Shown one piece after another: positions 12,699 to 24,690 of a stretch of DNA of 64,000 nucleotides (within the stretch, counting starts at the first letter, position 1; each line of letters starts with the position of its first letter). A program made the translations under genes and the position numbers. A model generated the notes under the pieces. It made no database searches. It saw nothing but the letters and a program-made list of their open reading frames with translations, and was not told where the DNA came from. This DNA is from Engraulis encrasicolus (Eukaryota > Chordata > Actinopteri > Clupeiformes > Engraulidae), in contig NC_085875.1 of assembly GCF_034702125.1 (NCBI RefSeq), positions 47,127,270-47,191,269 on the forward strand, in the 5' to 3' direction.

Positions 12699-15250
12699 CT
12701 GAAAAGAAAACAGAGGAGGTCATTATTTAGGTAGAGCAATGGCCCCGGGGGTGCTGCCTATTGTGTATGCTCAGTGGGGGGGTTGGCCCCAACCCCTCGT
12801 GGTGAATGTACATGGGACTGGGTGGGAATGCCACAACTGGGGCGTGGATGACATGACAGTAATACAACAGTGGCTCAATCACTATCACTATCATCTATGA
12901 GCAATTTAAGCACTTCAAGAAGGGAAGAGACAGTGTGCACCATGTGGCTGTGTTTTAGTGTAGCTGACTTGTGACTGGACGACAAAAAGGAATCCTCTCA
13001 CTCTACAGTGTCACGGGACTTCTTATAATATATTTCTATTGTGATTATTTTAATATTCATGTCCTTCATTCAAATATGCATTTAAGACCAGAAACTATTG
13101 AAACACCCACATAGCATAGCCGGTCTGTAGACCTGATATGTATGCAGACTCCTCTGCACAACTGTGGTCTACAGATTTGTCACCATTCTCAAAATTGTCA
13201 TAAATCACTACACAAAGTAAAATGTATATAAAAATAACCACTGCGTGTGTACTACTAGACCATGTGGTGTTACCCATGTGAAGGAGGTTCAAGAGATCCA
13301 AATGAAAACACAATTTCATATGTGCAGGTGTTTTATAACGGGTTAATGACACGTAATGGACTTTTTTCAGTATGACAGACAAATATTCTATTTCCCATAT
13401 CTGCATCTGCAGTTTAAAAAGACTGTTTTCATAATCTATTCTCCTCCGTTGTCCATTTAAATGCGTGGCCAAGAGGTCTAACCTGTGCATTCATAAGACC
13501 TACTTCTCACTGAACAGCTACTGCCAGCTTTGCAAGGAATAGAACTGTCAAAAACGGAAGGCAGCCACCTTATGCTGTGGCGGCCGAGCCAACATGAGCT
13601 GGTCCTCGCCAAAATAAACTAACTCACGTGTGTCATTTGTTTATAATGACAGACGTTTTTTTATATTTTAGTGACCCTGCCACCCCTCCCTCTAGAACAG
13701 TCACGTACAACCTCTTCTTCGACATCGCCAAACTACCGTGAGCAGGTTATCCAAAGTACAGTTGCAGCGCGCCTCTCATTCACCCAGTTCAACTTGTAGG
13801 CTGCACGCGCACCTCAAAATAGCCCAGCAGCAGCTGCCCTGATCGTGTTCAGAGGTGACTGTAGCTGCTGTCCACCAGCTGAGAGCAGGGTAAGTTACAC
13901 GTCCACCTATCCACGTAAGAGTGCGATGTTGCACGCACTCCTCTACATATCTGTTCTCAATTAAAAAGTAAGGCAGTACACGGTGAAACGACTATACGCA
14001 TGCCTCATGTCTCCACAGGACAACCATGTTATTGGAGCAAGACACACAATGCCCTAGTTACACAAGACCCACTTTTAGCTCCGCCAACGAGGTAAACGCG
14101 TTTAATAGGCTTGCAACGTCAAGCACAACGGCATAATCCCGCACTATTCTCAATTTAAACACAAACTAGCATATCGATTGCACATGATGTGAGGCGCCCT
14201 GTACCCGTGTCTGTGATACTGGGGCATCCCCTCCCTCCCTTCCTCCTCCCCTCTCCATACATCGAGAAAAAAACACTGCGTACTACACGCCAGCCCTCGC
14301 TGACCCAACCACCCCCCAGCAAGCTCAGCGCTATTTGCGAGAAGTCCTTTGTTGCAGAAAAAGGATTATCGAGTCACTAATGCCATGGTACACTGCAACA
14401 AAATGAGGCAACAATGCACCCCAAACGACCAACCAAAGGTTAGGGGACAGAATGAAAAGTGGTGGAGGGGGGGACAATACATTGAAGCCTCCGCGCTTGC
14501 TCATATGTAGCCTATAGTTAACATGATCCGCGTCCGCCAGGTTATTGTCGGGCTGTTTTTAATAGAACCCTTTGAGTACACCGTTTTATGGAGAACCATA
14601 TTATTTCCCCTTCTAATTTGTAACTATTGTGTAACATTTAAGACATGTTGCTCACAAATTAGATACAATGTTGCGCCACTGAACTTGAGGGGTTTATGCA
14701 GTTCAGTGGGACAGCGTTGGTAAACAAGCCATTGACTCCATGTATGGCTAGATGTAGGCTATAGTTGAAAAAAAACCTACCTTGTTGGTTGTTTATCTTT
14801 CTCTTCCTAATTCCACAGTTCATGCACCCGCCATCCAGCAGTGAGGTGATGACTGCATGCAACTCCTGTGTTGAGTCATGCAACGCTGATCTCACACTCA
14901 GATTACTCGAGTGAAATTGTATACGAGGCGTCTAAAGAATGACTGCTTTCTAGCACACCCCAGTCAATTGACCAGCAAAGAGCAACATCCTCGTGCAAAT
15001 TGGGTAGATTCGGAATTGCACACCATTGCGTTATGTGCCTTCTCAAAATGTGCGGTAACGTGGTTGCCTGGCCGTGGCGCTATGACTCTCACACAGTCAA
15101 ATCCCTTGAACAACAAAATTCTCTCTCAACACTAGTCATGTGACCGAGTTCAGCGCGCTCGCCACACCTACTTCCACTACCATATATAGCTTTCCTCCCC
15201 TCGTCGGGGAGTCGCGAGCTCCAGATGAGGCGCCCTGTATGCGGGAAATT
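12699..15250. promoter_or_regulatory. Upstream region of MIDEAS; possible first exon and promoter, no firm gene
   Basis: No convincing coding sequence. The stretch 13550-15250 is richer in CpG and GC boxes than its surroundings. On the minus strand CAACAAG/GTAGGT near 14781 is a good donor that could end a non-coding first exon of MIDEAS. On the plus strand AGCAGG/GTAAGT near 13889 is an equally good donor, so divergent transcription is possible. A TATATA element lies at about 15181-15188. All of this is inference from splice and promoter motifs. Confidence 0.3.
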
Positions 15251-15725
15251 TCGTCACGAGAAGAGTCATCTCGGATGGTTTCAGACTAGTCATACCATTG
15301 ATTATATTTCCTTTAAGGTGACCGTCGAGTGCAGGATGATTTTTTTCTTTTTTTCTCCACTTTTGGCACTTTCTGCCATCTTCACAACATTGTAGGGCTG
15401 TCCAAACGATTCAGATAACAGTGCCTGACAAGAGGTTGTACCTTAGGCCAGGGGTTCCCAAATTTAACCATGGCTAGGCCCCCCATATCCAACCAAGGCC
15501 TCTCTGGGTTGTGTGTATATTTGTTTTCTGTGCATCCCCTTTCACAATCATAGAAGCGTGATTCCAAGAGATTGTCTGTGTGTCAGTGCCCCATTGGGAT
15601 ATATAAAATAATTATAACAGTAGTAATAGTCAGATGTGCAATATATTATTATAGTACAGTTCTTATTTAATGGGAATATTGGTTATCTTGTAATTGCTGT
15701 GTATTAATTTGTAAAGTATCACAAT

Positions 15726-15860
15726 AAAATTGCATTTATGCCTCACCTGTGCAAGGGGGCAGCCCACAATGGTGGCCCAAGGGAGCTGTGAGGCGGTACG
15801 GTACCATGCTCAGGGTACTTCATTCATGGAGGAGGATGAGGGAGAGAGCACTGGTTTACT
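15726..15860 (-). mobile_element. SINE, 3' part only
   Basis: Shares TTGCATTTATGCCTCACC, GTGCAAGGGGGCAGCC and ACGGTACCATGCTCAGGGTA with the near full-length SINE at 9784-10035. The tRNA head is absent. Confidence 0.85.
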
Positions 15861-16015
15861 TGTTGTCTCTGCGTTTTGCATTACATACAGCATAATTATC
15901 AACTACAGGTGTATTTTGCCACTGTGACAGCCTGTAACTTGTGAACCGCATTCTAGCTGGCGCACAATATGTTGATTTATTTTGGTTAAGCCCATCTCAT
16001 ATCATAAGTCTATTA

Positions 16016-16371
16016 TAGGGTTTTCACACCTGGTCCCCTTTAAGTGAACCAAACTCAGTCCTCTTTCAATGGACCAAAAAGCAAACCGTCAACAAAAGGA
16101 TTCAGTTCTGTTTTTGTTCATATTGTGAGTGTATTACAAAAAGAACTGTCTGATCTTTTTGGTAATGGTAAGTGATTACACCTAGTCACAAGTGTAACTT
16201 GTCAGAACTCATACGCAAACCGAACTGAGACCACGCCAACCAAGGTCTCAGTAGGGTTCGCTTCCGAGGGGTCTGGGTAAGCTTTGGAGCGTTCATATAT
16301 GCGGCAAAAATGCTGAGTCACTACTCTGAGTTCGCTTACGTGGCTGAAAGGGACCAGGTGTGAAAACGCTA
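16016..16371. mobile_element. MITE with 3 bp TTA target duplication (PIF/Harbinger-like)
   Basis: Terminal inverted repeats TAGGGTTTTCACACCTGGTC and GACCAGGTGTGAAAACGCTA are flanked by TTA at 16013-16015 and 16372-16374. It has no transposase. A TWA-type duplication is typical of PIF/Harbinger elements, which is why I lean that way. Confidence 0.75.
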
Positions 16372-16384
16372 TTAGAAAATTTTC

Positions 16385-18530
16385 ATCTTGTTTGTAGCGG
16401 AGAGAGATTTTTTTTTTTACCTTGCTGGTCAGCTGAAATGGAAGGAAATGGTACAAGTAATTGGCACTATTTCTGGTGTCGTTTGCCTCTTTGCATTATT
16501 GAAGGCCTGTGACATAATTATAAACTTGTATGATGTAGCCTTTTTGTGCGGATGGGCCCGCCGGCGGATCTGTTCACTTATTGCTGAAAAGACTACATCA
16601 TAACACTAAACCGATTAGCGCAGAGCCTATGTTATGACCTTCCTGTCACCAAAATTGTAATGGCTATGTCTTAATATGTAATAAGCCTCTCAGTAATGTC
16701 ATATTAATGTTGTTGTGTTGAGTATTTTACAGCAAATAGTGAATAGGCCAGTCGGCAACCCCATCTGCAGTAAGATGCTACATAACAGATTTAGACTTGG
16801 TCATTAAAATGTTGATGGCAATAAGGTTATTACAGGCTCTGCACAAAGGGGATAAAGGCCCATTACTTATCAGTAGAGGTTATCAACTCAGCTGTTCTTG
16901 ATGTGAGAAAAATAGCCTATGCTGCAACCAGCCACAATAATTAAGTTCACGCTGCAACTCTGTTAGCATGGTGTTTGTATTTGTATTGCTTACAAATCAC
17001 ATTATAAAGTTGTGTGATACAGCCCATGTTATGTTATTGTTTATGCTGGCTTGCACAAGCACTGATGAATGCATGTTCACATTTCAGACATTTTCGCGGC
17101 CTTGTGTTGACAGGGACAGCTTAGGTTGTGGATGTCTCTGCACGTGAATTGTATTCAATCTGCTGATACAGTGATGCACAAGTTTGTTGCTGTGTAAACA
17201 TGACCTAAGAAGCCTTTGCTCTTGGACAAAAAGATCACGAAAGGACAACATGGATACCTCACAACATCATGTTGAACAATAGTGGGCTTTCAGACCAAAA
17301 CTTTGTTTTAAGTATAGCTTGTATCCCAAATTAAAATATGTTGATGCAACTGAATGAAGACACACAGTATACTGCAGCTTTGTGGCCTTGTCAGCCAAGG
17401 AATAGTCGTCTGTGACAAAGCAAGCCGACTACTGTAGCTGACAGACAGAACATCTATGGCGCCCCACTGAGGGCAACTAGCATTACTACATCACATTATG
17501 GCCATGCTCAACTGCTGGTGGTAAGAACAACAATGCAGGGTCAAGATCTTCCTCTGTAGGTTTTAGTGGCTGCTTACAAACTGTCTATTACCGCCATCTA
17601 TCGGGCTGAGGCGTGATTCCAAGAGATTGCAAGCGTAGATTCAGAATAATATTAAAATGACTATTAAATATTAGGTATGTGGTAAAAACCTAGGCTAAAT
17701 GTTGCTGACTGACTGTGTTTATTCAAATGGAGTTGAGCTGTCACAGTGGGTGAGTACGAGGTCAACCTAACAATCGTTTTTGTTTCTGTTTTATTCTGAG
17801 TAAGGGTTCCCTTCTGTGTAGTATCTAAGGTGCTTATATCCCCATCAACGCATCAGCACCTCGGACTCTTCACTTTTAGAACTACTTTTAAGTAATTTGC
17901 TTGGTTTAGGCTACAGAATGATAGGCCTTTAACAGTGAAATTACAATAGCCAAGCATGTTGTAACTAACCAGCACCTCAATTCTTGCGAATTCAGGAAAT
18001 CCTCAAAGATAATACAGCAGATAGGCTGGTAGTTTAGATAATTCATGCGAATGCAGATTCATATCTAGATAGTCACTAGGCTATAAAAATATTTTTCGAA
18101 GACGTTTGATACAGATGGGACCACTCACTGGCAATCCATTTGGCTAACAATTAAATTGTTGGTTCTGCATGGATCAGTTGAAATGGAGGTTGACAATTGG
18201 AATAGAGTGTTAGAAATGTAGCTCACATCCAGAAAAGCAGCATTGGGAAGGATACTTTAAAAGCTATGCTAAACATTTTAACATGGTAATTTGGAAGTGT
18301 AATAGATTACATTTTTTTATTAACCTTATCAAAACTGTCTATACTTTGATTTTCCATGCACCATTGACAACTCAATGTTTATCTCCGATCATGAAACTAA
18401 AAACCCAACTGGTTCTATCTGCATAGTTTCCAACTGATTTGTCACAAATTTGCTGGGCTTGACTTAGAGGGCTTTGTTGAATGCAGGGAACCAGATAGAT
18501 AACTTAAAAACAGGGCAAAGTTCTCACTTT
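16385..18530. other. Intergenic, no gene seen
   Basis: Only short frames and no terminal repeats that I could pair. Confidence 0.4.
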
Positions 18531-18602
18531 AAATGGTATGAAACTAACATGTGTAGAGAGTTACTTGTGCACAATCCCTGGTACTGAACAAAAAGATTAC
18601 GT

Positions 18603-18740
18603 ATTTTTTGAAAAAAGGTTCGCACACTCCTTTGGATTTTTTGTTCTTTAAGTTATTTTTTCTTCTTTTTATGAAAAGAAGAAAAAATAACTTAAAGAAG
18701 AAAAAATCCAAAGGAGTGTGCGAACCTTTTTTCAAAAAAT
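18603..18740. repeat. Near-perfect inverted repeat (hairpin)
   Basis: Arms 18603-18669 and 18673-18740 are complementary with one mismatch over about 67 bp and a loop of about 3 bases. They share AAAAAAGGTTCGCACACTCC and its complement. The block from 18552 to 18739 is bracketed by a 15 bp direct repeat TATGAAACTAACATG (18537-18551 and 18740-18754). Confidence 0.93.
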
Positions 18741-18759
18741 ATGAAACTAACATGCCATC

Positions 18760-19400
18760 ATGTTGTATCAACAGCAGATGACTAAAAAGCATTTGTGGCT
18801 AAAAGTAGTTATGATGTTGGCCACCAGATAGCAGCATTTTCATGTTATGTAAAAAAGAATAGTCTGGGCAAGTGGGTTTTCAGTTGGCAAATTATTGTGA
18901 ATGTCATTTTTATCGCTTCTTTTCATATTACATTTGCCAAAAAATTGCATCAAGTATATCAGCGACAGAAAATGTGACCAATTTCACCCTCATACACAGA
19001 CCACAAATGAGCTGTATTTTCCACTGGCTGTTCACTGCACTGGGGTGATCAGAGTGTCACAGTTGCTGTTGTGTTGTGTTGTGTATTTATATGGTTGCTA
19101 CATACTGCAGAATGCATTTGACCCCCGCTGCCCCCTTCCGCAGTCTATGGGTTGCTAGGTGTTTGTGCAAATTCATGTTTCATATCTAACACAATCTCAG
19201 GCATGAAGCTCAATACAAACCCCCTCATTGGAGCAGGCAGGACAGGTAGACCTCATACTCACACATTTGACTTCTAAAATGTCACTGAGGCCTACCCACA
19301 GTTTATGAGGTGACAAGCTGTATTAACCACAACCCTTCCTTGAAGATGCAAAACACTTTGCAACTGCCTGAGTGAGACAGAAGGACTGAATCTAACCAGA
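18760..19400. other. 5' flank of lectin unit 1
   Basis: No coding sequence. The true promoter and any non-coding first exon of unit 1 should lie here or just upstream, but I see no clear TATA box or initiator. Confidence 0.3.
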
Positions 19401-19401
19401 C

Positions 19402-20981
19402 ATGGACAGTGTAGAACAGGCACAAGTGAATCAACATGCTGATAGATATGATGAGGATGAAATTCAAGGTCTTGATAATCAGGAGGAGGAACATGCATGT
19501 TGGGATGACCACAGAACTCGGGCATGCAGTCAGAAGAAACACCAAGATGGGTACTCTCCAAGTAAGCAATAGCAATTTCTCTTCCTATGTGGAGGTCTGT
19601 TTTGCAGTAACATTGGCATGGTGACCAAGTAGGCTGTAGCCTATTTGTGAAGATGCACACAATAGAAAGCTTGACACCTATATTTGACATCCCAATGTAA
19701 CATACAGTAGCAGTGCCTGTAGTGGTTGGATTGTAAATGCAGACGAAGCCATAAAATGTGTTAATGACTGAAGTGTGTGCACAGGCACAAGAAAAATATT
19801 TTGGTTTCATTATTATTAGGGTGTTTTTCCCCCTCCACCATTATATTAAGGTGGTCAAAAAGGTGTAATTCGGTGCCTATGACTGCAGATCTACTTGAAC
19901 ATGTTGTGTTTTTCACATGTGCAGGAGGTGATTCCAGAGAGATCAAATGCTACGGAGTGGTAATAGTGAGTTTGGGGCTGCTGTGTATTTTGCTGGTGAT
20001 TGCTGTGAGGGTGGCAGCCAAACACATTACAGAAACACAACTCAATAACGACAATCTGACCCAAAATGGAGCACTGTTACAGGCAAGAATTACAAACTTG
20101 ACCAGGGAGAATGAAAAGCTGATGAACAGTGTTTGTAAGTATTTCAGCAGTTTTGAGGAGGTGATCTCTGGTTTAATTATTACTTTTTTTAATGGTAATA
20201 AATCAATATATGTCCTCCAATTTGACTGCAGGTACATTTAATACCTGCTTTGGTTCCGGTCTTTATCACATTTCACGTCATATGAAAAATTGGACCGACA
20301 GCCAAAAGCACTGCACGGATCTAGGGGCTCATCTAGTGATCATTGACAGCAAAGAGGAACAAGAATTTATCCTCGAACAAGGAAAAAAAGCCTGGATTGG
20401 TCTCAGTGACATGGAGACTGAGGGTGTCTGGAAATGGGTAGATGGCAATGCCCTGGATAATTCTTTGTAAGCGGATTTGAAATTAAATAATTAAAATCAG
20501 GGCTATGAATTAACTTGTTTTATTTGGCTAGTAGATTGTATTTGTAAATGTGGCTTTTAAATTGTACTATCTAAACAAACTTTCACTATCAGTCAAAGTG
20601 GCTAGTAAACTTTCTTTTCTACCAGCCAAACTGAATTTTCACCCGGATTGGGCTGGTTGGCTGGTGCTAATTTAGAGCCCTGATTAAGATACTAAATACT
20701 GTATGTCGTATCACTTTACAATCAGGCCAAATTGTACTAAACAAACATGATAATGACAATCAGTTTTCTTTTTTTCTCATTTCAGTTTCTGGATGAAGGG
20801 GGAACCAAATGACATGCGTGGTAGTGAGGACTGTGTGCAGGTTGTGCCAAAGACAGCTGATATCATAGGATATCTGATGGAGCCAGCAGGGGGAAACCTG
20901 ACAAGATGGAACGACGAAGACTGCACAAAGCAAAGATATTACATCTGTGAAAAAAATGACATAGATTCATATTTTTTTTAA
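19402..20981 (+). CDS. C-type lectin, CD209/CLEC4-like type II membrane receptor (unit 1)
   Basis: Four exons join in phase to 266 codons plus stop: 19402-19561 (ends phase 1, donor CCAA/GTAAGC), 19925-20134 (donor GTAAGTATT), 20232-20466 (donor GTAAGC) and 20786-20981. Exon 1 is an acidic cytosolic tail (DRYDEDEIQG; DGYSP). Exon 2 gives a transmembrane helix (GVVIVSLGLLCILLVIAV) and a short stalk with two NLT glycosylation sites. Exons 3 and 4 form one C-type lectin domain with NWTDSQKHC, AHLVIIDSKEEQEF, WIGLSD, the EPN sugar-specificity motif, the WND calcium ligands and YYICEK. EPN/WND predicts mannose/fucose-type calcium-dependent binding. The cysteine usual in SCYY is replaced (FGSGLYH). 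The first exon is only 53 codons, so it rests on splice phase and on analogy with fish relatives. It ends in a run of phenylalanine codons before TAA. Confidence 0.82.
20498..20682. mobile_element. Short hAT-type MITE in the last intron of lectin unit 1
   Basis: Ends CAGGGCTATGAATTAA and TTTAGAGCCCTG are flanked by ATTAAAAT (20490-20497) and ATTAAGAT (20683-20690), an 8 bp duplication with one mismatch. Confidence 0.75.
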
Positions 20982-21136
20982 ATGTAGTGGCACAATGTGT
21001 CATAACACATCTTCTCTGCCCTTATATCCTTATTTCAAATTGCATGCACATTGTTCCATTATTAACATTAATACATTAGTACATTAATAATGAGCCATCA
21101 CATGTGTTTTTATCGATCATGTAATAAGCCATTGAC

Positions 21137-21142
21137 AATAAA
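21137..21142 (+). terminator. Polyadenylation signal of lectin unit 1
   Basis: AATAAA about 155 bases after the stop codon, in AT-rich sequence. Confidence 0.6.
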
Positions 21143-21589
21143 GTATTTTAATTTCATAAAAAAATAGGTCAACTATTAACCCGGTTGTAATATTTCCACA
21201 CATAGTGTTCTACTTCATGGTGCAAATGATATATAAAAATATTAATTTAAAGCAATTCCACAACAAGTCGACGGCTGGGTATCGGCAGTTGTTATAGACA
21301 GGTCACCAGCTGGGAAAATTAGGCCTTTCATCCTACCACACTTTTCTCTGCGGATTACTGACCAGAAGGCCTATTGGAAGAAATTAAAACCTGGGGCCAC
21401 CTCAATTTTTGCCCAGAATTCAATATGGCTGCCATTTTCCAAAATGACTTGTTTCCATGCATTATCATTACTGTGCCAAGTAGTGGGAGGTGAAGGCCCA
21501 GAGCAGAACCAAAGTGCTTACGACGGAAATTTTTAATACAAAAAGATAAGACCAAAGACCACCATTGTGAAATTCCGTAATTACCCCTG

Positions 21590-21895
21590 ACGTGCAGTTT
21601 CGGGGTGGGACCGCTAGGTCCTTAGGGTGTATATAGTGAGTGCTTTGCCACTCAGACTTCAGATCAGCTGCGGACAATCCACTGCGAATCAGAAGCAAAC
21701 TGCTCTCGGGTTGGCCGACTCTTCACTTCTTGGCACTGTTTGTGGCTGTTAGCAAGTTCCTGCTTCATCCTGTTTTGTTGGTGAATGGCATAACCTTAAT
21801 CAGCTGGAGGGCAGAGTTTTTGTGGTTTCCTGTTTTGTTGGTGAATGGCATAACCTTAATCAGCTGGGTAAGCAAATAAACTCTCAACAACTACT
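21590..21895. repeat. LTR-like segment with a 60 bp tandem repeat
   Basis: TATATAGTGAGTG at 21629, then at 21769 and 21829 two copies of CCTGTTTTGTTGGTGAATGG followed by CATAACCTTAATCAGCTGG (60 bp period), then AATAAACTC. The order of TATA, repeat and AATAAA resembles an LTR, but I could not find the paired ends. Confidence 0.45.
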
Positions 21896-21989
21896 TAGAT
21901 TCTGACTGGGCTGAATTACTTCCAAATGCGGCGACAAGACTTGGGCTCGAGTAACGAAGAAAATCTTCATGTTCTATGTCTCCGATAAC

Positions 21990-22870
21990 TGGCAGCAGAC
22001 AGTATGAGGCCCAACAAGCTGCGAAGACATCTGGAGACCTCAGACCCCAAGCATATTGACAAGCCACTCGATTTTTTCCAGCGAAAGATGACAGAATACC
22101 ATCAACAAGAGAAGCGAATGGTGAAAGCTACGTCATATAATTCCAAAGCACAACTGGCATCATACAAAGTCGCATGTGTATAGCCTACAGTTGGCCAGTG
22201 CAAAAAGCCCCATACAATCGTGGAGCGACTTATTCTCTCTCTATGATAGGCCTATCAACCATGATTGACGAGATGATCGCAGCGAAAATTAAAACCATTA
22301 CCCTTTAATGACACCATTTCGAGGCAAATTCACAATATGGCCAATGACATTGAAGCACAGCTCATTGAGAAAATGAAAGAAAATAGATTGCATTTCAGGT
22401 TGATGAAGCCACAGACAACAGCAGAACATGTCTGTTCATTGCATATCGTCCATTCTGTTTCACTAAGTGAGGATTTACAAACCAGTGCCTGCGAGAGCCA
22501 TGGCTGATACGTTGGCAGCTACTTTGCCGAACACGACCTGATATTTACAAACTGTTTGTGGTTTCTGCTCAGACGGCACACAGGCCATGGCAGGAAAAAG
22601 AAACTGTCTCCAGGCACTAATTAAGAGTGCCGCACCAAATGCGGAGTGGATGCACTGTATCATCCACCGGGAAGCACTGGCCTTCAGCGACATAATTGCA
22701 AAGCTGAATGAATTAAATCTTCGGCTTCAGGGCAAAGATAAGCACCTAGGCTACCTCAATTGGCAGACAAGATCACCACATTCACCAGAAAGTTCGAGGT
22801 GTGGGGCAACCACATAGATCAGGGGCGCACAGACGTCTTTGAGAATCTCACTGAAGTCGCAGAAAGCATG
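21990..22870 (+). pseudogene. hAT transposase remnant (ZBED/SCAND3-like)
   Basis: Broken plus-strand translation with recognisable hAT pieces in order: RRHLETSDPKHIDKPLDFF (end of a BED-type zinc finger), ASYKVAC, DEATDNS..LFIAY, AAPNAEWMHCIIHREALAF, LNELNLRLQGKDK and DKITTFTRKFEVW. Several frameshifts and stops separate them, and long parts between are missing. It is a dead copy, and I see no sign of domestication. No terminal repeats could be assigned with confidence. Confidence 0.8.
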
Positions 22871-22875
22871 GATTC

Positions 22876-23275
22876 GAGATCGATATGAGACTGCTGAGCT
22901 AAAGGGCCGGTTCGATAGCCCAACGCTTCTGCACTGTATTGAGGCTTCGAGAGGGAGCTTTTACTAACGTGCCATATCACACTCTGCAAGTTGGCCTCCG
23001 TTACACTCTCCCCCCTAAATCTCACTCCCATCCGGGACACGGCACCACTGTGACAGAGGTGTTCCCGTGCAGTTCATACCCCTCGGGGCCACAAATTCAC
23101 CACTTCGTCAACACATCTGGTTTGGCAATGGGAGGCACAGTACGAGACCGTTGAGCTAAAGGGTCGGTATGATAGCCCAACGCTACCGCACTGTAGGCCT
23201 ACTGAGGCTTCGGGATGGAGGTTTTACTAATGTTCCACGCCACACTCTGCAAGTCAGCCTCCGTTACACTACTGG
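22876..23275. repeat. Two diverged copies of an unclassified ~130 bp repeat
   Basis: GAGCTAAAGGGCCGGTTCGA..GATAGCCCAACGCT at 22896 recurs as GAGCTAAAGGGTCGG..GATAGCCCAACGCT at 23152. Both continue to TGAGGCTTCG, TTTTACTAA and CACACTCTGCAAGT..GCCTCCGTTACAC. GGTTCGATAGCC resembles a tRNA box B, but there is no cloverleaf. Confidence 0.7.
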
Positions 23276-23279
23276 TCAC

Positions 23280-23990
23280 AGGCTTTGGGTAAGTCATTTA
23301 TTCTATTAGCACCCTCTCTATGTTCAATGGTTCTGCAACACCAGATATGTTTTGCTGCTGCTTCGGTATTGATACAACAAAGTTGTTTAAAGTTGAGTTA
23401 CTGGTGATGTGCTTTTGTAGTGCACTGCTGCCGTTTTTTATTCTGCGCAGTGAAGTGCTGGCATATTGTGGGCTACAGACATGATCAATGAATAGTGCCA
23501 CTGTTTTAGCCTGGTAGTCTAGCAGTTTACGCTGTTGAGAAGCTTTTCTTGTAAATTATATTTTGGGCGGATCTGAACTGGCTGTCAAGACTGACAGCAT
23601 TATGTGTGTGTCCGATAACAAAGCCATGCATCATCTCTGACCTAACGTTCGGTTACACCCTCTTGCTAGTGTCCGCTCCCCCTTGCTCAAAATAATAGAG
23701 ATACTCTGTAGCCGCAGATGTCCGAAGCAACAAGTCATTTGAATCTGATGACTAGACACAGGATCGAGTTGTTATTTTGCCTGCAGAAAGTAGCCCATGG
23801 ATTTTCTTTTACCCTCCCTAAGATCATGTGTTACCAGCAGTTGCCCTCACAGCGCATCCTTCTCTGGCTGTCATATCGTGACAAACAGGAGACTTATCCC
23901 AGTAAAACAGAGGAATATCGTGAGGAAAATCTAAAATGAAGCACGTGACAACGACAAAGAGGAGAGGGAAAGATATTTAGGGAGCTGCCT
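23280..23990. other. Intergenic, no gene seen
   Basis: One short plus frame (23718-23939) without recognisable motifs. Confidence 0.35.
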
Positions 23991-24420
23991 CTTTCCCCCA
24001 GGGCTCCATTCTGGGACCACTACTGTTCAATCTGTATATGCTGCCACTGGGACACATTATCAAGAATAACTCCATAAATTACCATAGCTATGCGGATGAT
24101 ACCCAACTCTACTTATCTATGTCCCCCAATGACTACACCCCCCTTGAATCACTCTATCATTGCATTGACCAAATTTACCAAATTGCTACTATCCTTGAAA
24201 CGAAGGGACTGAAAGCAAGGGATACAGTTAAAAATCTTGGGGTCCTCATTGACAGTGACCTAAACTTCAACAGTTACATGAAAGCTATTACTAAGTCTGC
24301 ATTTTATCACATAAAAACGTCTCTAAACTTAGGGGCCTTATGTCTGAACATGATGTGGAGAAGCTAATACATGCCTTCATTTCTAGTAAGGTTGATTACT
24401 GTAACAGTCTTTTTACAGGC

Positions 24421-24690
24421 CTCCAAGCATGATCATTATGAAACGTTAAGTTTGTTTCCATATTTTGTCCTGGAAAGGCCTATGTCTTGGAAAAGCTTCA
24501 ATGTTCTCTGCGAACAGTTGCTTCTCTATGTGACCCCCTTGCATTCAGCATACTTCAAGAGGTCAAATGTTAAAAAAGCCATCCTTGGTGAGAAGAACGG
24601 CAAACAGTAATGCATAGGTGGGGCTCATCTGGTGTGAAGACAGTGTGAAGAGGAACACGAATTTACATAGGCCTATCAGTAAGACTGTAA
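24421..24690. repeat. Copy of the lectin unit 2 upstream flank, inserted in the L2
   Basis: Almost identical to 29732-30075 (CTCCAAGCATGATCATTATG onward, ending AGTAAGACTGTAAAC). It is bracketed by duplicated L2 sequence: 24317-24424 and 24690-24798 are the same ~108 bp of reverse transcriptase. The partner at 29732-30075 has an extra ~75 bp (29865-29942) ending in hAT-like CAGTTTGAGAACCAC. Confidence 0.9.

Noticed and set aside
14180..15260. TGAGGCGCCCTGTA repeated at 14190 and 15226 as a paired regulatory site
   Set aside because: Only two copies of a 14-mer about 1 kb apart, with no shared flank; may be chance or a small duplication.
18603..18740. microRNA precursor
   Set aside because: The stem is too perfect, very AT-rich and bracketed by a direct repeat, pointing to insertion or template switching rather than a conserved miRNA.
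21990..22870. Domesticated ZBED-type host gene
   Set aside because: Several stops, frameshifts and missing parts; looks like a plain dead hAT transposase.
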